From Alkalicoccus halolimnae (lineage in GTDB: Bacteria > Bacillota > Bacilli > Bacillales > Salisediminibacteriaceae): a stretch of 64,000 nt of DNA. Below are positions 25,008 to 33,579 of the stretch, one piece after another (position 1 is the first letter of the stretch; every line of letters starts with the position of its first letter). The stretch lies in contig NZ_CP144914.1 in the NCBI RefSeq assembly GCF_008014775.2, positions 1,178,001 through 1,242,000 on the forward strand, given 5' to 3'. The notes under the pieces are model-generated. The model was not told the origin of the DNA. It made no database searches and saw nothing but the letters and a program-made list of their open reading frames with translations. The position numbers and the translations under genes are program-made.

Positions 25008-25668
25008 AGGCTGCCTTGAAAATAAAGTATTGAAGCGATGAAAGTGCGCTTTCGTTTCCATGGGGACGCTTTCCGGGCGGGCCGGCCTCAGCTAATTCCG
25101 ACCTCCCTGCGGTCGTGCGGAATGGATCTTCGGCTCGTCCTTGATCGCCCCGGAGCCGCCCCATGTCCACTCCAGCTTACGGTAAGAAATACAGATCAGG
25201 ATCTGCCTTCTAATAACGAAGATCCCGTTTGATCATTATTCATTCTACTTGTATAAAGAGAAAGCTCCATTCTCATAGAAGGACATTTTCATCCCTCATG
25301 GTGCAAGGATTTTGCATGAGTGTCTCTGTTAAAGCTCCGTGTTGTTATTGGATTCCGCCTGCCACGGAGAAAGCATGCGGCTTCTCTTGCGTCCGGGAGG
25401 ATCTTCCCGCTTTCTTTTTCCGCAGGCGTCTTGAAACATCACCTTGGCACTGTTTCTATCTTGATCCCTTCTTGATTCAACCAGCGGGCTTCCTGTATTG
25501 GAAAATTACAACGAAACGGAAACCGGCGGACGCCTGTGGAAGAAGGAGATTGGAAGATCCCGCAGGGCGTAAGCCTGAGGAAGCTGGAAATCTCCTCCAC
25601 GACAAGCCTGCCGAGTTGAAGCGGAGTTTTCTGTATTTATTAACAACAGAATGCTTTAACACAGCTTA
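25008..25668 (+). mobile_element. Composite non-coding repeat, family B, longest copy
   Basis: About 660 bp. It starts AGGCTGCCTTGAAAATAAAG and ends GCTTTAACACAGCTTAA. The left half holds the GC-rich core (CCATGGGGACGCTTTCCGGG to GCCCCGGAGCCGCCCC) and a conserved stretch to CATGAGTGTCTCTGTTAAAG. The right half (from about 25331) has its own inverted ends, CTCTGTTAAAGC and GCTTTAACACAG, and exists alone in reverse at 48391-48733. Further copies or deletion derivatives lie at 30142, 30280, 41417 and 60241. No protein is conserved between copies. Confidence 0.75.
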
Positions 25669-25672
25669 ATTA

Positions 25673-25714
25673 AAAAAGAGGCTGCCCAAAAAATCAGGAG
25701 GGCAGCCTCTTTTT
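25673..25714. terminator. Strong hairpin terminator, probably the displaced thiF terminator
   Basis: AAAGAGGCTGCCC / GGGCAGCCTCTTT with a 12-base loop and flanking A and T runs. It is bidirectional in form, directly right of the 660-bp repeat that separates it from thiF. Confidence 0.8.
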
Positions 25715-25811
25715 ATATGATCTTATATCTATTGAATCAATTTCATAATATACTTTTTAAGTTATTTTAACGGACAGTTTATCAATTAATAATGTAACTA
25801 TTCCTATATAA

Positions 25812-25925
25812 ATCCGGATGATTGAAGCGGCAGACGGCGGCTCCGTCGGGATGACGACAAGCCCCGTGGAAAGCGTCCGTCTGAAGTGAAAATCATTTAC
25901 AACGTTCGGAAATCCCTTTTTTACA
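25812..25925 (-). repeat. Short dispersed repeat, family F, copy 1
   Basis: On the minus strand AATGATTTTCACTTCAGACG, then GACGCTTTCCACGGGGCTTG. The same start and GGGGCTT block recur at 53786-53905. Non-coding. Confidence 0.5.
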
Positions 25926-25949
25926 GTGGCTAATGAAATAGATTCTATT

Positions 25950-26070
25950 CTATCCATGGGAACATTTTCGGAGCAGAACGTCCTCAGCTAATTCCTTCCT
26001 TAGGTGGAGCAGAATGGATCTTCGGATCGTGCCCGGGAGTCGAACCATTTCTTCTCCGGCTGCAGAGTGT
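25950..26070 (+). repeat. GC-rich core repeat, decayed copy
   Basis: Contains CCATGGGAACATTTTCGGAG, CCTCAGCTAATTCC, ATGGATCTTCGGATCGT and a GGGAGTCG block, the shared core in plus orientation without recognisable element ends. The gap 24994-26187 is thus mostly repeats; 26071-26187 shows nothing clear. Confidence 0.6.
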
Positions 26071-26187
26071 GCTTTTCCTGTGATGAGTTATTAAATGCTC
26101 TGCTTCTGCAGTATTTCCTTTTAAAACTACGATATCACATCTTCATTTAGAGAAATAAGCACGCTTGGCCAGTTCATTTGTTTTAAC

Positions 26188-26841
26188 CTACATAGCAGCT
26201 TTTTGTATTTCCGCAAGGAATGCTGCGGCTGCTTTTTCCGGGGACTCGGCAGCGGTAATAGCTGAAATAACGGATACTCCTTCAGCTCCGGAGGAAATAA
26301 TTGTTTTTACGTGTTCCGCAGCTATGCCTCCGATTGCTGTAATAGGAATAGTAATTCCATTTCTGCGCATTTCTTCAATTCGCTCCGGGCCAACGACGGC
26401 CTTGGCATCTTCCTTGGACCTCGTTGCATACATAGGGCCTACACCGATATAATCTGCGCCATCCCTCACTGCCTGTTCTGCTTCCTCTGACGTGTAAGCG
26501 GAAACGCCCAAGATGAGGCTGCTGCCTATTTTCGACCGTGCGTCTGCCGCCTGAAGGTCCTCCTGGCCGACATGAAGTCCGTCGGCGCCGCTGGCTAAAG
26601 CCAGCTCCACATCGTCATTTACAATGAACGGAATGCCGTATTCATGGCATACCTGCTTTAATTCAAGAGCCAAAGCTAGTCTTTTATCTTCCTCCTGTAT
26701 ACTGCCGGATCCTTTCTCACGGAGCTGAAACATCGTAATGCCACCGATGGCAGCCTCAACAAGCACCTCTCTCAGCGGCCGTGAAACATCCTGGGTGCCC
26801 GCTATAAAATATACAGAGAGCTGAGGGGGAGTAAATTTCAT
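26188..26841 (-). CDS. thiE: Thiamine phosphate synthase ThiE
   Basis: 217 residues, standard length. It joins HMP-PP and thiazole phosphate to thiamine phosphate. Motifs: FQLREKGSGS (pyrophosphate Arg/Lys), PFIVNDDVELALASGADGLHVGQED (Mg-binding Asp), GVSAYTSEEAEQA, GADYIGVGPMYATRSKEDA and ITAIGGIAAEHV. Its ATG overlaps the thiD stop by four bases. Last gene of the thiM-thiD-thiE operon. Confidence 0.96.
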   Translation of the reverse strand: MKFTPPQLSVYFIAGTQDVSRPLREVLVEAAIGGITMFQLREKGSGSIQEEDKRLALALELKQVCHEYGIPFIVNDDVELALASGADGLHVGQEDLQAADARSKIGSSLILGVSAYTSEEAEQAVRDGADYIGVGPMYATRSKEDAKAVVGPERIEEMRRNGITIPITAIGGIAAEHVKTIISSGAEGVSVISAITAAESPEKAAAAFLAEIQKAAM

Positions 26842-27671
26842 TCCCTTTCAACCTCCATTTTCACAGGAGCTCCTTCAGCCGTCCGGTGGGCTGCATGGTA
26901 AACTGGACCGGCTCCTGAACCGATAGTTTCCGCTCTGGAAAGAGCCTGATAAACAAAAATCTTTGCTGCACGCACAGCATCATGCATGGATTTCCCCATG
27001 GCAGTATAAGCCGTTATTGCAGCAGCGAACGTGCATCCCGTACCGTGGGTGTGGGAAGTAGAAATCTTCGGTGAAGTAAAGTAGTGAAATTCAGCCCCGT
27101 CGAACAAAATATCCGTAATTTCGTCTGCGTCCTCTTCATGGCCTCCTTTAATAAGCACCGCTTCGGAACCGAAAGTAAGCAGTTCTCTTGCTATATCTTT
27201 TCTGGCTTTTAAAGACGAAGCGGATATATTTGTCATCGCTTCCGCTTCTGGAATATTTGGAGTGATTAAAACTGCATGTGGAAACAGCTTTTCCATCATT
27301 GCTTGTTTCGCCTCTTCCTTCAGGAGAGGGGTGCCGGACGTGGAAATCATGACCGGGTCTACAATCAACGGAGGGAAATTGCTTTTTTTCGCAAAAGAAG
27401 CCACGATATCGATTCGTTCTTCATCATACAGCATACCGGTTTTAATGGCGTCAGCCCCTATGTCCGACAAAACAGATTCAATCTGGGCATGCAGCGCTTC
27501 CGTAGAAGCAGGATAAACCCCCTGAACACCAACCGTATTCTGCGCAGTCAGAGCAGTAATAGCGCTCATTCCGTATACCTCAAGCTCCTGAAAAGTTTTT
27601 AGATCGGCCTGGATTCCTGCTCCGCCTCCGCTGTCAGACCCTGCAATGGTTAAAGCTTTAGTATAAGTCAT
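26838..27671 (-). CDS. thiD: Hydroxymethylpyrimidine / HMP-phosphate kinase ThiD
   Basis: 277 residues from the ATG at 27671, which has GGAGGAG nine bases upstream; a 51-base in-frame extension overlaps thiM and lacks a ribosome site. Ribokinase-fold motifs: TIAGSDSGGGAGIQADLKTF, VYGMSAITALTAQNT, IKTGMLYDEE, VDPVMISTSG, VLIKGGHE and the C-terminal THGTGCTFAAAITAY anion hole. It phosphorylates HMP twice to HMP-PP for ThiE. Confidence 0.95.
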   Translation of the reverse strand: MTYTKALTIAGSDSGGGAGIQADLKTFQELEVYGMSAITALTAQNTVGVQGVYPASTEALHAQIESVLSDIGADAIKTGMLYDEERIDIVASFAKKSNFPPLIVDPVMISTSGTPLLKEEAKQAMMEKLFPHAVLITPNIPEAEAMTNISASSLKARKDIARELLTFGSEAVLIKGGHEEDADEITDILFDGAEFHYFTSPKISTSHTHGTGCTFAAAITAYTAMGKSMHDAVRAAKIFVYQALSRAETIGSGAGPVYHAAHRTAEGAPVKMEVERE

Positions 27672-27675
27672 CGTT

Positions 27676-28482
27676 TTACTCCTCCTCTTTATGAATCTGG
27701 ATTCTGTTCTGTAAATCCTCATCGGAAATCTGATCTATCATGTCGAGCAGGTGCACCTGGAAATGTCCCGGACCTGAAAAAGATTGTCTCTCGGCAGCGG
27801 CTTCTGCTGATGCTCCGTAAAACGCACAGGCGGCAGTCACTGCTTCCAGGGCATTCTTTTCCACACTCGAGAAAGCTGCGGCGACAGAAGTCAAGAGACA
27901 GCCGGCACCAGTAATTTTCGTAAGCATTTCCGTTCCATTGGAAACAATAAAAGTCGAGCGGCCATCTGTTATGATGTCCTGTTCTCCTGTCATACATACG
28001 ATGGTCTGCCATTCCAGAGCTGTCGATTCTGCGGTTTTTTTCGCATCTTTCAGTTCAGCAGTCGAATCTACTCCGCGCATCGCCACAGGAGAAGAAGAAA
28101 GGTTTGCAATTTCACCTGCGTTGCCGCGGATAACCGAAATATTTAGTTCCTTGAGCAGTGTTTTCGCAGACTCCGTCCGGAAAGGAGTTGCGCCTGCACC
28201 GACAGGATCCAGAAAAACAGGGATGCCCTGCTCGTTTGCTGAATGTCCTGCAGCAAGCATTGCTTCGTTTGTCTGTTTGGAAAGCGTACCTATATTCAGG
28301 ACGAGAGCCCCGGCAATTTTGGCCATATCTTTCACTTCTTCCAGGGCATAAGCCATGACAGGACTTGCTCCGAGAGCGTAGAGTCCGTTGGCGGTAAAAT
28401 TAGTTACGACCACATTGGTAATGTTGTGAATGAGCGGGGAAGTTTCGCGGATTTTTTTTCTTAATAAAATTGGATCAGGCAT
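27676..28482 (-). CDS. thiM: Hydroxyethylthiazole kinase ThiM
   Basis: 268 residues from the ATG at 28482 (AAAGGA upstream; an ATG three codons earlier is right on the ribosome site). Motifs: SPLIHNITNVVVTNFTANGLYALGASPVMA, LVLNIGTL, PVFLDPVGAGATPFR, VIRGNAGEIA and the ATP site KITGAGCLLTSV. It salvages thiazole alcohol into the phosphate used by ThiE. First gene of the operon, behind a TPP riboswitch and an unusually long leader. Confidence 0.95.
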   Translation of the reverse strand: MPDPILLRKKIRETSPLIHNITNVVVTNFTANGLYALGASPVMAYALEEVKDMAKIAGALVLNIGTLSKQTNEAMLAAGHSANEQGIPVFLDPVGAGATPFRTESAKTLLKELNISVIRGNAGEIANLSSSPVAMRGVDSTAELKDAKKTAESTALEWQTIVCMTGEQDIITDGRSTFIVSNGTEMLTKITGAGCLLTSVAAAFSSVEKNALEAVTAACAFYGASAEAAAERQSFSGPGHFQVHLLDMIDQISDEDLQNRIQIHKEEE

Positions 28483-28499
28483 GAAAAACATCCTTTCTG

Positions 28500-28770
28500 C
28501 GTAGTAGATCGGTTTTTGAATTGGGCCCGGTTTCCATTAACAATCTTTTTAGAGTAAAGCGATTCTAAAATATTCGTTTTTGATTATTACAGGAAACTTA
28601 CCTGCAACTCTGCTCTGCTGGAGATCTTAGGAGGACCTGCGTACCTCTGGATCCTGTGACTTTCTTTTTCGACTGGACTCCAAAGTGTTTTCGAGTCGTC
28701 CTAAAACAAATTCAAAAACAGACTGCTAATGATTAGACTATTCAGTTATTTCTTAAGCTGCGGATTAAAA
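28500..28770 (-). other. Long leader between riboswitch terminator and thiM
   Basis: About 270 bases without a gene. A GGATCC-containing stretch around 28612-28710 may be a decayed repeat, but no family could be assigned. Nothing here looks like a second aptamer. Confidence 0.4.
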
Positions 28771-28771
28771 T

Positions 28772-28808
28772 AAAAAATACCGTTCCTGGCTCGAGAGGCA
28801 GGGAACGG
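28772..28808 (-). terminator. Riboswitch-controlled terminator of the thiM operon
   Basis: On the minus strand CCGTTCCCTGCC / GGAACGG around a CTCGAG loop, then TATTTTTTA, just 3' of the TPP aptamer. Confidence 0.85.
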
Positions 28809-28814
28809 CTCGAT

Positions 28815-28908
28815 AAGTCGTTCCACTTTCCTACGCTGGTATAAACCAGATCAGGTTCAAAGGGATCAGGCGTAAACCTGTCTCAGCTTGAAGCACCCCT
28901 AGTGGTAA
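28815..28908 (-). promoter_or_regulatory. TPP riboswitch of the thiM-thiD-thiE operon
   Basis: Read on the minus strand: ACTAGGGGTGC, CTGAGA, GAACCTGATCTGGTTTATACCAG and CGTAGGAAAGTGG, the THI-box order. With the one at 21053 it places both convergent thiamine operons under TPP repression. Confidence 0.95.
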
Positions 28909-28941
28909 ACATGATGAATTTGTGAACAAAGGAAAGAACTC

Positions 28942-28969
28942 TTGCTCTTTTCTCTATTCCTTCTATACT
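28942..28969 (+). promoter_or_regulatory. Probable promoter of the nitric oxide synthase gene
   Basis: TTGCTC (28942-28947), 16-base spacer, TATACT (28964-28969), 42 bases before the chosen GTG start. It lies just upstream of, and divergent from, the thiM riboswitch. Confidence 0.5.
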
Positions 28970-29011
28970 ATCATATTAAACAGGGAAGCAACAGAAGGGA
29001 AGGTACGTACA

Positions 29012-30136
29012 GTGAATCAGCTGGAAATGAAGGCAGCATCTTTTATCAAACAATGCTATGAAGAACTGGAAGATTACGAAAAAGGGCAGCGAAGGATGAA
29101 GGAAATATACACGGAAATTGCTGTTTCCGGGACTTATGAACATACGTATGAAGAACTCGCCTATGGAGTGAGAACAGCGTGGAGAAACTCCAATAAATGT
29201 GTAGGACGGCTGTTTTGGGAAAGCCTTCACGTTTTTGATGCCAGGGAGACAAAAACTTTTGAAGAAATGGCTGATGCCGCCCGGAGACATCTTCAATTTG
29301 CGTGGAATAAAGGGAAAATTCGACCTGCTGTTACCATTTTCCCCCAGAGGAACGCAGAAGAGGAAGATCCGTTTCGATTCTTGAATCACCAGCTCGTCCG
29401 CTATGCAGGATACGAGAGCGGGGTGGGAGATCCAGCTTCCTTGGAACTGACAAAAACTGCGGAAACTTTAGGATGGAAAGGGGAAGGTACTGACTTTGAC
29501 GTTCTGCCATTAATGTTGAAAAATAATCGTGGGGAAGTAAGTCTGTTTGAACTCGATAAAAATGAAGACGTGCAGGAAATAGTTTTTACGCATCCGGAGG
29601 TCGAAGCATTCTCCTCGCTCGGTTTAAAATGGTATGCGATACCGGTTATAAGTGACATGGAATTGGAGATTGGAGGAATAATATATGGTGCTGCCCCATT
29701 CAACGGATGGTACATGGGAACGGAAATCGGGGCCAGGAACCTTGCCGATCCATTCCGCTATAATAAACTGAAGGAGACAGCGGAAGTTTTCGGACTTGAT
29801 ACACAGAAGGCGGCAGGACTTTGGAAGGACCGGGCGCTGGTGGAACTAAACAGAGCGGTGCTTCATTCTTTTTCGGAAGCAGAGGTCAGCATAGTAGACC
29901 ATCACACCGCCGCTGAACAGTTTCGCATTTTCTGCGAAAGGGAAAAAAGAAGCGGCAGAGAAGTTACGGGAGAGTGGACGTGGCTGATTCCGCCTCTGTC
30001 CCCGGCTTCTGTTTCCATATTTCATAACGAATACGATAACACAGTAAAAACGCCGAATTTTTTCTATAGAAATAGGAAAACAGGAGGCTGTCCTTTTCAT
30101 GCGTCTACCGGGACCGGGAAGGCATCACTGAATTAA
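29012..30136 (+). CDS. nos: Bacterial nitric oxide synthase (oxygenase domain only)
   Basis: 374 residues from GTG 29012, which has GGGAAGG eight bases upstream and yields the usual bacterial length (about 360); a longer in-frame ATG at 28922 would overlap the promoter. The proximal heme ligand is C63 in WRNSNKCVGRLFW and the substrate Glu is E238 in GWYMGTEIGARN. Further signatures are RPAVTIFPQR, LKWYAIPVISDMELEIGG and the biopterin-side GEWTWLIPPLSPASVSIFHNEY. It oxidises arginine to citrulline and NO using external reductases; in Bacillus, NO protects against oxidants and antibiotics. Monocistronic. Confidence 0.95.
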   Translation: MNQLEMKAASFIKQCYEELEDYEKGQRRMKEIYTEIAVSGTYEHTYEELAYGVRTAWRNSNKCVGRLFWESLHVFDARETKTFEEMADAARRHLQFAWNKGKIRPAVTIFPQRNAEEEDPFRFLNHQLVRYAGYESGVGDPASLELTKTAETLGWKGEGTDFDVLPLMLKNNRGEVSLFELDKNEDVQEIVFTHPEVEAFSSLGLKWYAIPVISDMELEIGGIIYGAAPFNGWYMGTEIGARNLADPFRYNKLKETAEVFGLDTQKAAGLWKDRALVELNRAVLHSFSEAEVSIVDHHTAAEQFRIFCEREKRSGREVTGEWTWLIPPLSPASVSIFHNEYDNTVKTPNFFYRNRKTGGCPFHASTGTGKASLN

Positions 30137-30141
30137 AAAAG

Positions 30142-30266
30142 AGGCTGCCTTGAAAACAAAAGAGATAAGCGATAGACGTACGCTTTCGTTTCCATGGGGC
30201 CACTTCCCGGTCGGGCCGGAGCGGAGTTTTCTGTATGTATCAATACGAGACTTTAACACAGCTAAC
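30142..30266 (+). repeat. Family B repeat, internally deleted copy
   Basis: About 125 bp: the family B left end AGGCTGCCTTGAAAACAAA and the start of the core (CCATGGGGCC) jump directly to the right end (GAGCGGAGTTTTCTGTA ... CTTTAACACAGCTAA). It keeps both ends of the 660-bp copy, which shows that the composite behaves as one unit. It begins five bases after the nos stop codon. Confidence 0.65.
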
Positions 30267-30279
30267 CGTTAATAAACGA

Positions 30280-30870
30280 AGGCTACTTTGAAAATAGAGT
30301 AGTGAAGCGATAAGCGTACGCCTTCGTTTCCATGGGGACGCTTTCCGGGCGGGCCGGCCTCAGCTAATTCCGTCCTCCCCTGCGGTCGGGCGGAGTGGGG
30401 CTCGTCCTTGATCGCCCCGGAGTCGCCCCATCTCCACTACAGCTTACGGTAAAAAAGACCGAGCAGCATCTGCTATCTAATAAAGAAAACCTCTTCTGGA
30501 TATCATTGATTCCAAATGTATAGATGGGGTATCCATTCCTATAGAAGGCCATTTTCATGCCTCATGGCGCAAAGCTTTTGCATGAGTGTCTCTGTTAAAG
30601 GTCCGTGATGTTTTTAGAGGGCCTGCGGCTCTTCCGCCACGGCAAGCCTGCCGGGTTGAAGCGAAGTTTTTTTATATCAACAACAGACTTAACTCTTACG
30701 CAAAAAGGGGAACTAGGCTTTCCGACTTACGGTTACAGAAGGTAACTTCACATTAAAAGTTGGTGGGCCGGGCTTAAATGAAAGAAGTTTTAAGGGTTAA
30801 ATTAGCTTTTTATGTCAGATATAATTTGTTTTCCCAAAACGTGCGTAAGAACCACAGAATTTAAAACAGC
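30280..30870 (+). mobile_element. Family B repeat interrupted by a family D element
   Basis: Left end AGGCTACTTTGAAAATAGAG, full core, the CATGAGTGTCTCTGTTAAAG junction and a shortened right half to CAACAACAGACTTAA (about 30693). The right end resumes as AATTTAAAACAGCTAA after 30857, so the D element was inserted into it. Confidence 0.6.
30692..30857 (+). mobile_element. Short inverted-end element, family D, copy 1
   Basis: About 166 bp with ends CTCTTACGCAAAAAGGGG and AACGTGCGTAAGAACCACAG (core of the inverted end TTCTTACGC). The interior GGCTTTCCGACTTACGGTTA and TGTCAGATATAATTTGTTTT is shared with 60071-60240. No gene inside. Confidence 0.65.
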
Positions 30871-30878
30871 TAAAAAAT

Positions 30879-30909
30879 AGAAGCCACCTGTCTGCGGCAG
30901 GTGGCTTCT
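30879..30909. terminator. Hairpin, left copy of a 31-bp duplication flanking a repeat element
   Basis: AGAAGCCACCTG / CAGGTGGCTTCT around TCTGCGG. Identical at 30 of 31 positions to 31321-31351. Confidence 0.8.
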
Positions 30910-31320
30910 TAGGCTGTTTACAAAGTAATTCTTCCTGTATAAGTATATAGTTGGCTGTTTCCACTTTCGAAGAGTCGATTTCCGGAGGGAACTCTCTCAG
31001 CTGACCTCCTTTTCATAAAACAAAGAATCATTCTTCCGGAGTCACCTTCTACAGCTCCAGCATCTGAACAAAAAGAAAGACTTTGCTGCGAAAACAAGCG
31101 TACTTCATACAGGTTTTTCCTATAAAAAAAGTGATTTTCTCTGCAGTGTCCGGCGGGGACGCCAGTGGGATTAAAGCGCAGTCTGAAGATCCTTTCCAAT
31201 GCAGCCAGGCATTGGAAATAGCTGAAGACAAGCCCCACGGCAGGCTTCCGCCGGTAAGCGTAGGAGAAAATGCAAGGAATAGAATAAATAAACTTCTTTC
31301 TTTACTTAATCAACACTCTG
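30910..31320 (+). mobile_element. MITE-like element, family A, copy 2
   Basis: 411 bp, homologous to 10619-11036 and in the same orientation. Left end TAGGCTGTTTACAAAGT, right end TTTACTTAATCAACACTCTG. It is flanked on both sides by copies of one 31-bp hairpin. No coding content conserved. Confidence 0.75.
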
Positions 31321-31351
31321 AGAAGCCACCTGTCTGCGGCAGGTCGCTTCT
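31321..31351 (-). terminator. Hairpin, right copy; likely recQ terminator
   Basis: AGAAGCCACCTG / CAGGTCGCTTCT, about 57 bases beyond the recQ stop codon. One base differs from the left copy at 30879. Confidence 0.7.
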
Positions 31352-31408
31352 ATCTTATCTTTATCAAAGAAAAGCATTTTTTCAGGCAGTCGTGAAACTT
31401 CCACTTTC

Positions 31409-33499
31409 TCAAATGTATTCATTTGCGACAAGTTTTATCGTGAAATAATCGACTTCTTCTGATACGGCTTCTTTTAAAGGCTTTAAACCGTTCTCGAGGC
31501 CAATGCGGTCGATTGCCTCCTGAATTTCGTCTTTATGATTTTTGTTGATAAGCGGAGTCAAATCCAGTTCGACTCCATCTTCCACAGCTTCAAAAAGGTG
31601 GCTTTTTACAGTTACTTCTTTTATACTCCGTCTGGCACAAATGTCATCGACTGTGAAACCTTCTTTATATAAGGCGGCTGTTTCCTCGTAGCTTTTTGAT
31701 TTAGAGCGGGGAGTGTCCGTTTCGGAACTTGTCCCGGGGGCATAGGACTGCACAGCCCGCAGAAAGTAAGAACCATAAGTATCCATTTTGTTTTGACCGA
31801 CGCCCCGTACGTCGAGCATTTCTGCTTCTGTCTGCGGGAGCCTGCGGCACATATCGTGAAGCGTCTGATCGGAAAAGACCATATAAGGAGCCACACCGTG
31901 TTCTTTTGCCAGGGAGGTCCGAAGTTCGCGGAGGACTGTAAAGAGCGGATGATCAGCAGATACTTTCTCCGGCCGTTTCACCATTTTACGTGTGACCGGT
32001 GTATCTCCTTTCAGAACCGGGAGGACGCGGTCTGTCAGCTGAAGAACCGGATAATTTCCCCCGCTTAAACGAAGATAGTCTGAGGCTGCGAGAAAGTCGA
32101 TTAGCTGAGCGACATCTTTTTGGGTGCGTGTTTTCATCAGTCCGAAGGTAGACAGCTGGTGAAAACGAAGGTCCTTTACTTTTTTGTTCATGGAACCGGT
32201 AAGCACCTGAGCTACCATCGTCTTTCCGAATCTTTCTCCCATTCGTTTAATACAGGAAAAAACCATCTGTGCTTCTTTAGTAATGTCTTCCAGTTCCCTG
32301 TCATCGACGCACTCAGAGCAGCGCCCGCAGTCTTCAGTGTCTGTTTCTCCAAAGTACTGGAGCATATATCGCTGCAGACAGCTTTCAGCGTGGCAGTAAT
32401 GCGTCATAATCTGTAATTTTTCGTATTCCTGAGTCTTGCGTTCTTCGGACATCTGGGATTGATCAATTAAAAACTGTTGAATCTGCACGTCCTGCGGCGA
32501 AAAGAGAAGCACACAGTCACTCGGGACACCATCGCGGCCTGCCCGGCCTGCCTCCTGATAATAGCTTTCAATATTACGTGGCATGTTGCGGTGAAAAACA
32601 AAACGGACGTTGGATTTGTTAATACCCATACCGAAAGCATTAGTTGCGACCATCACTTTCGTGACATCATAAACAAATTGTTCCTGCATATTACGTCGTT
32701 CGTCCTGCGACATTCCTCCGTGATATTTTCCGCAGGAAGCTCCCTTTTTGCGGAGAGATTCGTACATCCGCTCAACTTCCTTGCGGGTGGCGCAGTAAAT
32801 TATTCCTGAGGCTTCCGGGTTTCTTTGTACATAATCTGCTACGTAGTGGTCGCGGTCAGCCCCTTTTATGACATGGAACGAAAGATTTTTCCGGGCAAAG
32901 CCGGTTTTCACGACGTTTTCCTTGTTAATTTCAAGCGCCCTGCATATGTCGTCGGAGACTTCGGGGGTGGCAGTGGCTGTAAGAGCCAGAACGACCGGTT
33001 TCTGGGGCAGCGACTGTACAAGCTCGGGAATTCTCATATAACTCGGCCTGAAGTCGTGTCCCCATTGGGAAAGACAATGAGCTTCATCGACGGCAATCAT
33101 CGAAACCGGGAGACGCTGAAGCATCCGCAGAAAGCTGGGAGCTTCGAGGCGTTCAGGAGCTACATAGATGAGTTTCTGCAGGCCGAGACGAATTTCGTCC
33201 ATGGCAGCTGACGTTTCTTCGGCGGAGAGGCTGCTGTTAATAAAAGTAGCATCAATTCCTGCTTCTTTCAGTTCATCGACCTGGTCTTTCATTAAGGAAA
33301 TCAGGGGAGAAATAACGACGGTGATTCCAGGCATAAGAAGCGACGGGATCTGGTAACAAACTGATTTCCCGCCGCCTGTAGGCATCATGCCCATTGTATT
33401 TTTATTTTCAAACAGCCGTTCGAGGACAGCGGACTGGCCCGGACGGAATGTTTCATGTCCGTAATGCTGTTTTAGTTTATCCTGAGCTTCAGCTAACAT
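31409..33499 (-). CDS. recQ: ATP-dependent DNA helicase RecQ
   Basis: About 696 residues from the ATG at 33499 (MLAEAQDKLKQHYGHETFRPGQ); the frame continues 66 bases further to a TTG without a ribosome site. Helicase motifs: MMPTGGGKSVCYQIP (Walker A), VDEAHCLSQWGHDFRPSY (DEAH), LTATAT, FGMGINKSNVRFVFHRNMPRNIESYYQEAGRAGRDG. A zinc site (CHAESC ... CGRCSEC) and the RQC winged helix follow, then an HRDC domain (HPLFTVLRELRTSLAKEHGVAPYMVFSDQTL) and a C-terminal HTH_40-type tail (YKEGFTVDDICARRSIKEVTVKSHL). It unwinds 3' to 5' in recombination repair. Confidence 0.94.
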   Translation of the reverse strand: MLAEAQDKLKQHYGHETFRPGQSAVLERLFENKNTMGMMPTGGGKSVCYQIPSLLMPGITVVISPLISLMKDQVDELKEAGIDATFINSSLSAEETSAAMDEIRLGLQKLIYVAPERLEAPSFLRMLQRLPVSMIAVDEAHCLSQWGHDFRPSYMRIPELVQSLPQKPVVLALTATATPEVSDDICRALEINKENVVKTGFARKNLSFHVIKGADRDHYVADYVQRNPEASGIIYCATRKEVERMYESLRKKGASCGKYHGGMSQDERRNMQEQFVYDVTKVMVATNAFGMGINKSNVRFVFHRNMPRNIESYYQEAGRAGRDGVPSDCVLLFSPQDVQIQQFLIDQSQMSEERKTQEYEKLQIMTHYCHAESCLQRYMLQYFGETDTEDCGRCSECVDDRELEDITKEAQMVFSCIKRMGERFGKTMVAQVLTGSMNKKVKDLRFHQLSTFGLMKTRTQKDVAQLIDFLAASDYLRLSGGNYPVLQLTDRVLPVLKGDTPVTRKMVKRPEKVSADHPLFTVLRELRTSLAKEHGVAPYMVFSDQTLHDMCRRLPQTEAEMLDVRGVGQNKMDTYGSYFLRAVQSYAPGTSSETDTPRSKSKSYEETAALYKEGFTVDDICARRSIKEVTVKSHLFEAVEDGVELDLTPLINKNHKDEIQEAIDRIGLENGLKPLKEAVSEEVDYFTIKLVANEYI

Positions 33500-33579
33500 A
33501 AGGCGCCACCAATCTTTGTTGAGAATATCTGTTCTCAGTTTACATGACAGACAAAGCGGTGGCAATGTGAGAAAAGGAG

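Noticed and set aside
25229..25669. 146-codon plus-strand frame
   Set aside because: Entirely within the family B composite repeat; the reverse copy at 48391-48733 has this frame interrupted.
25008..26070. Repeat cluster between the thi operons considered as a CRISPR array or attachment site
   Set aside because: No regularly spaced identical short repeats, no cas genes, no integrase gene and no tRNA nearby; copies are hundreds of bases long and scattered in both orientations.
30918..31238. 106-codon minus-strand frame
   Set aside because: Inside family A copy 2; no ribosome site and not conserved as a protein with copy 1.
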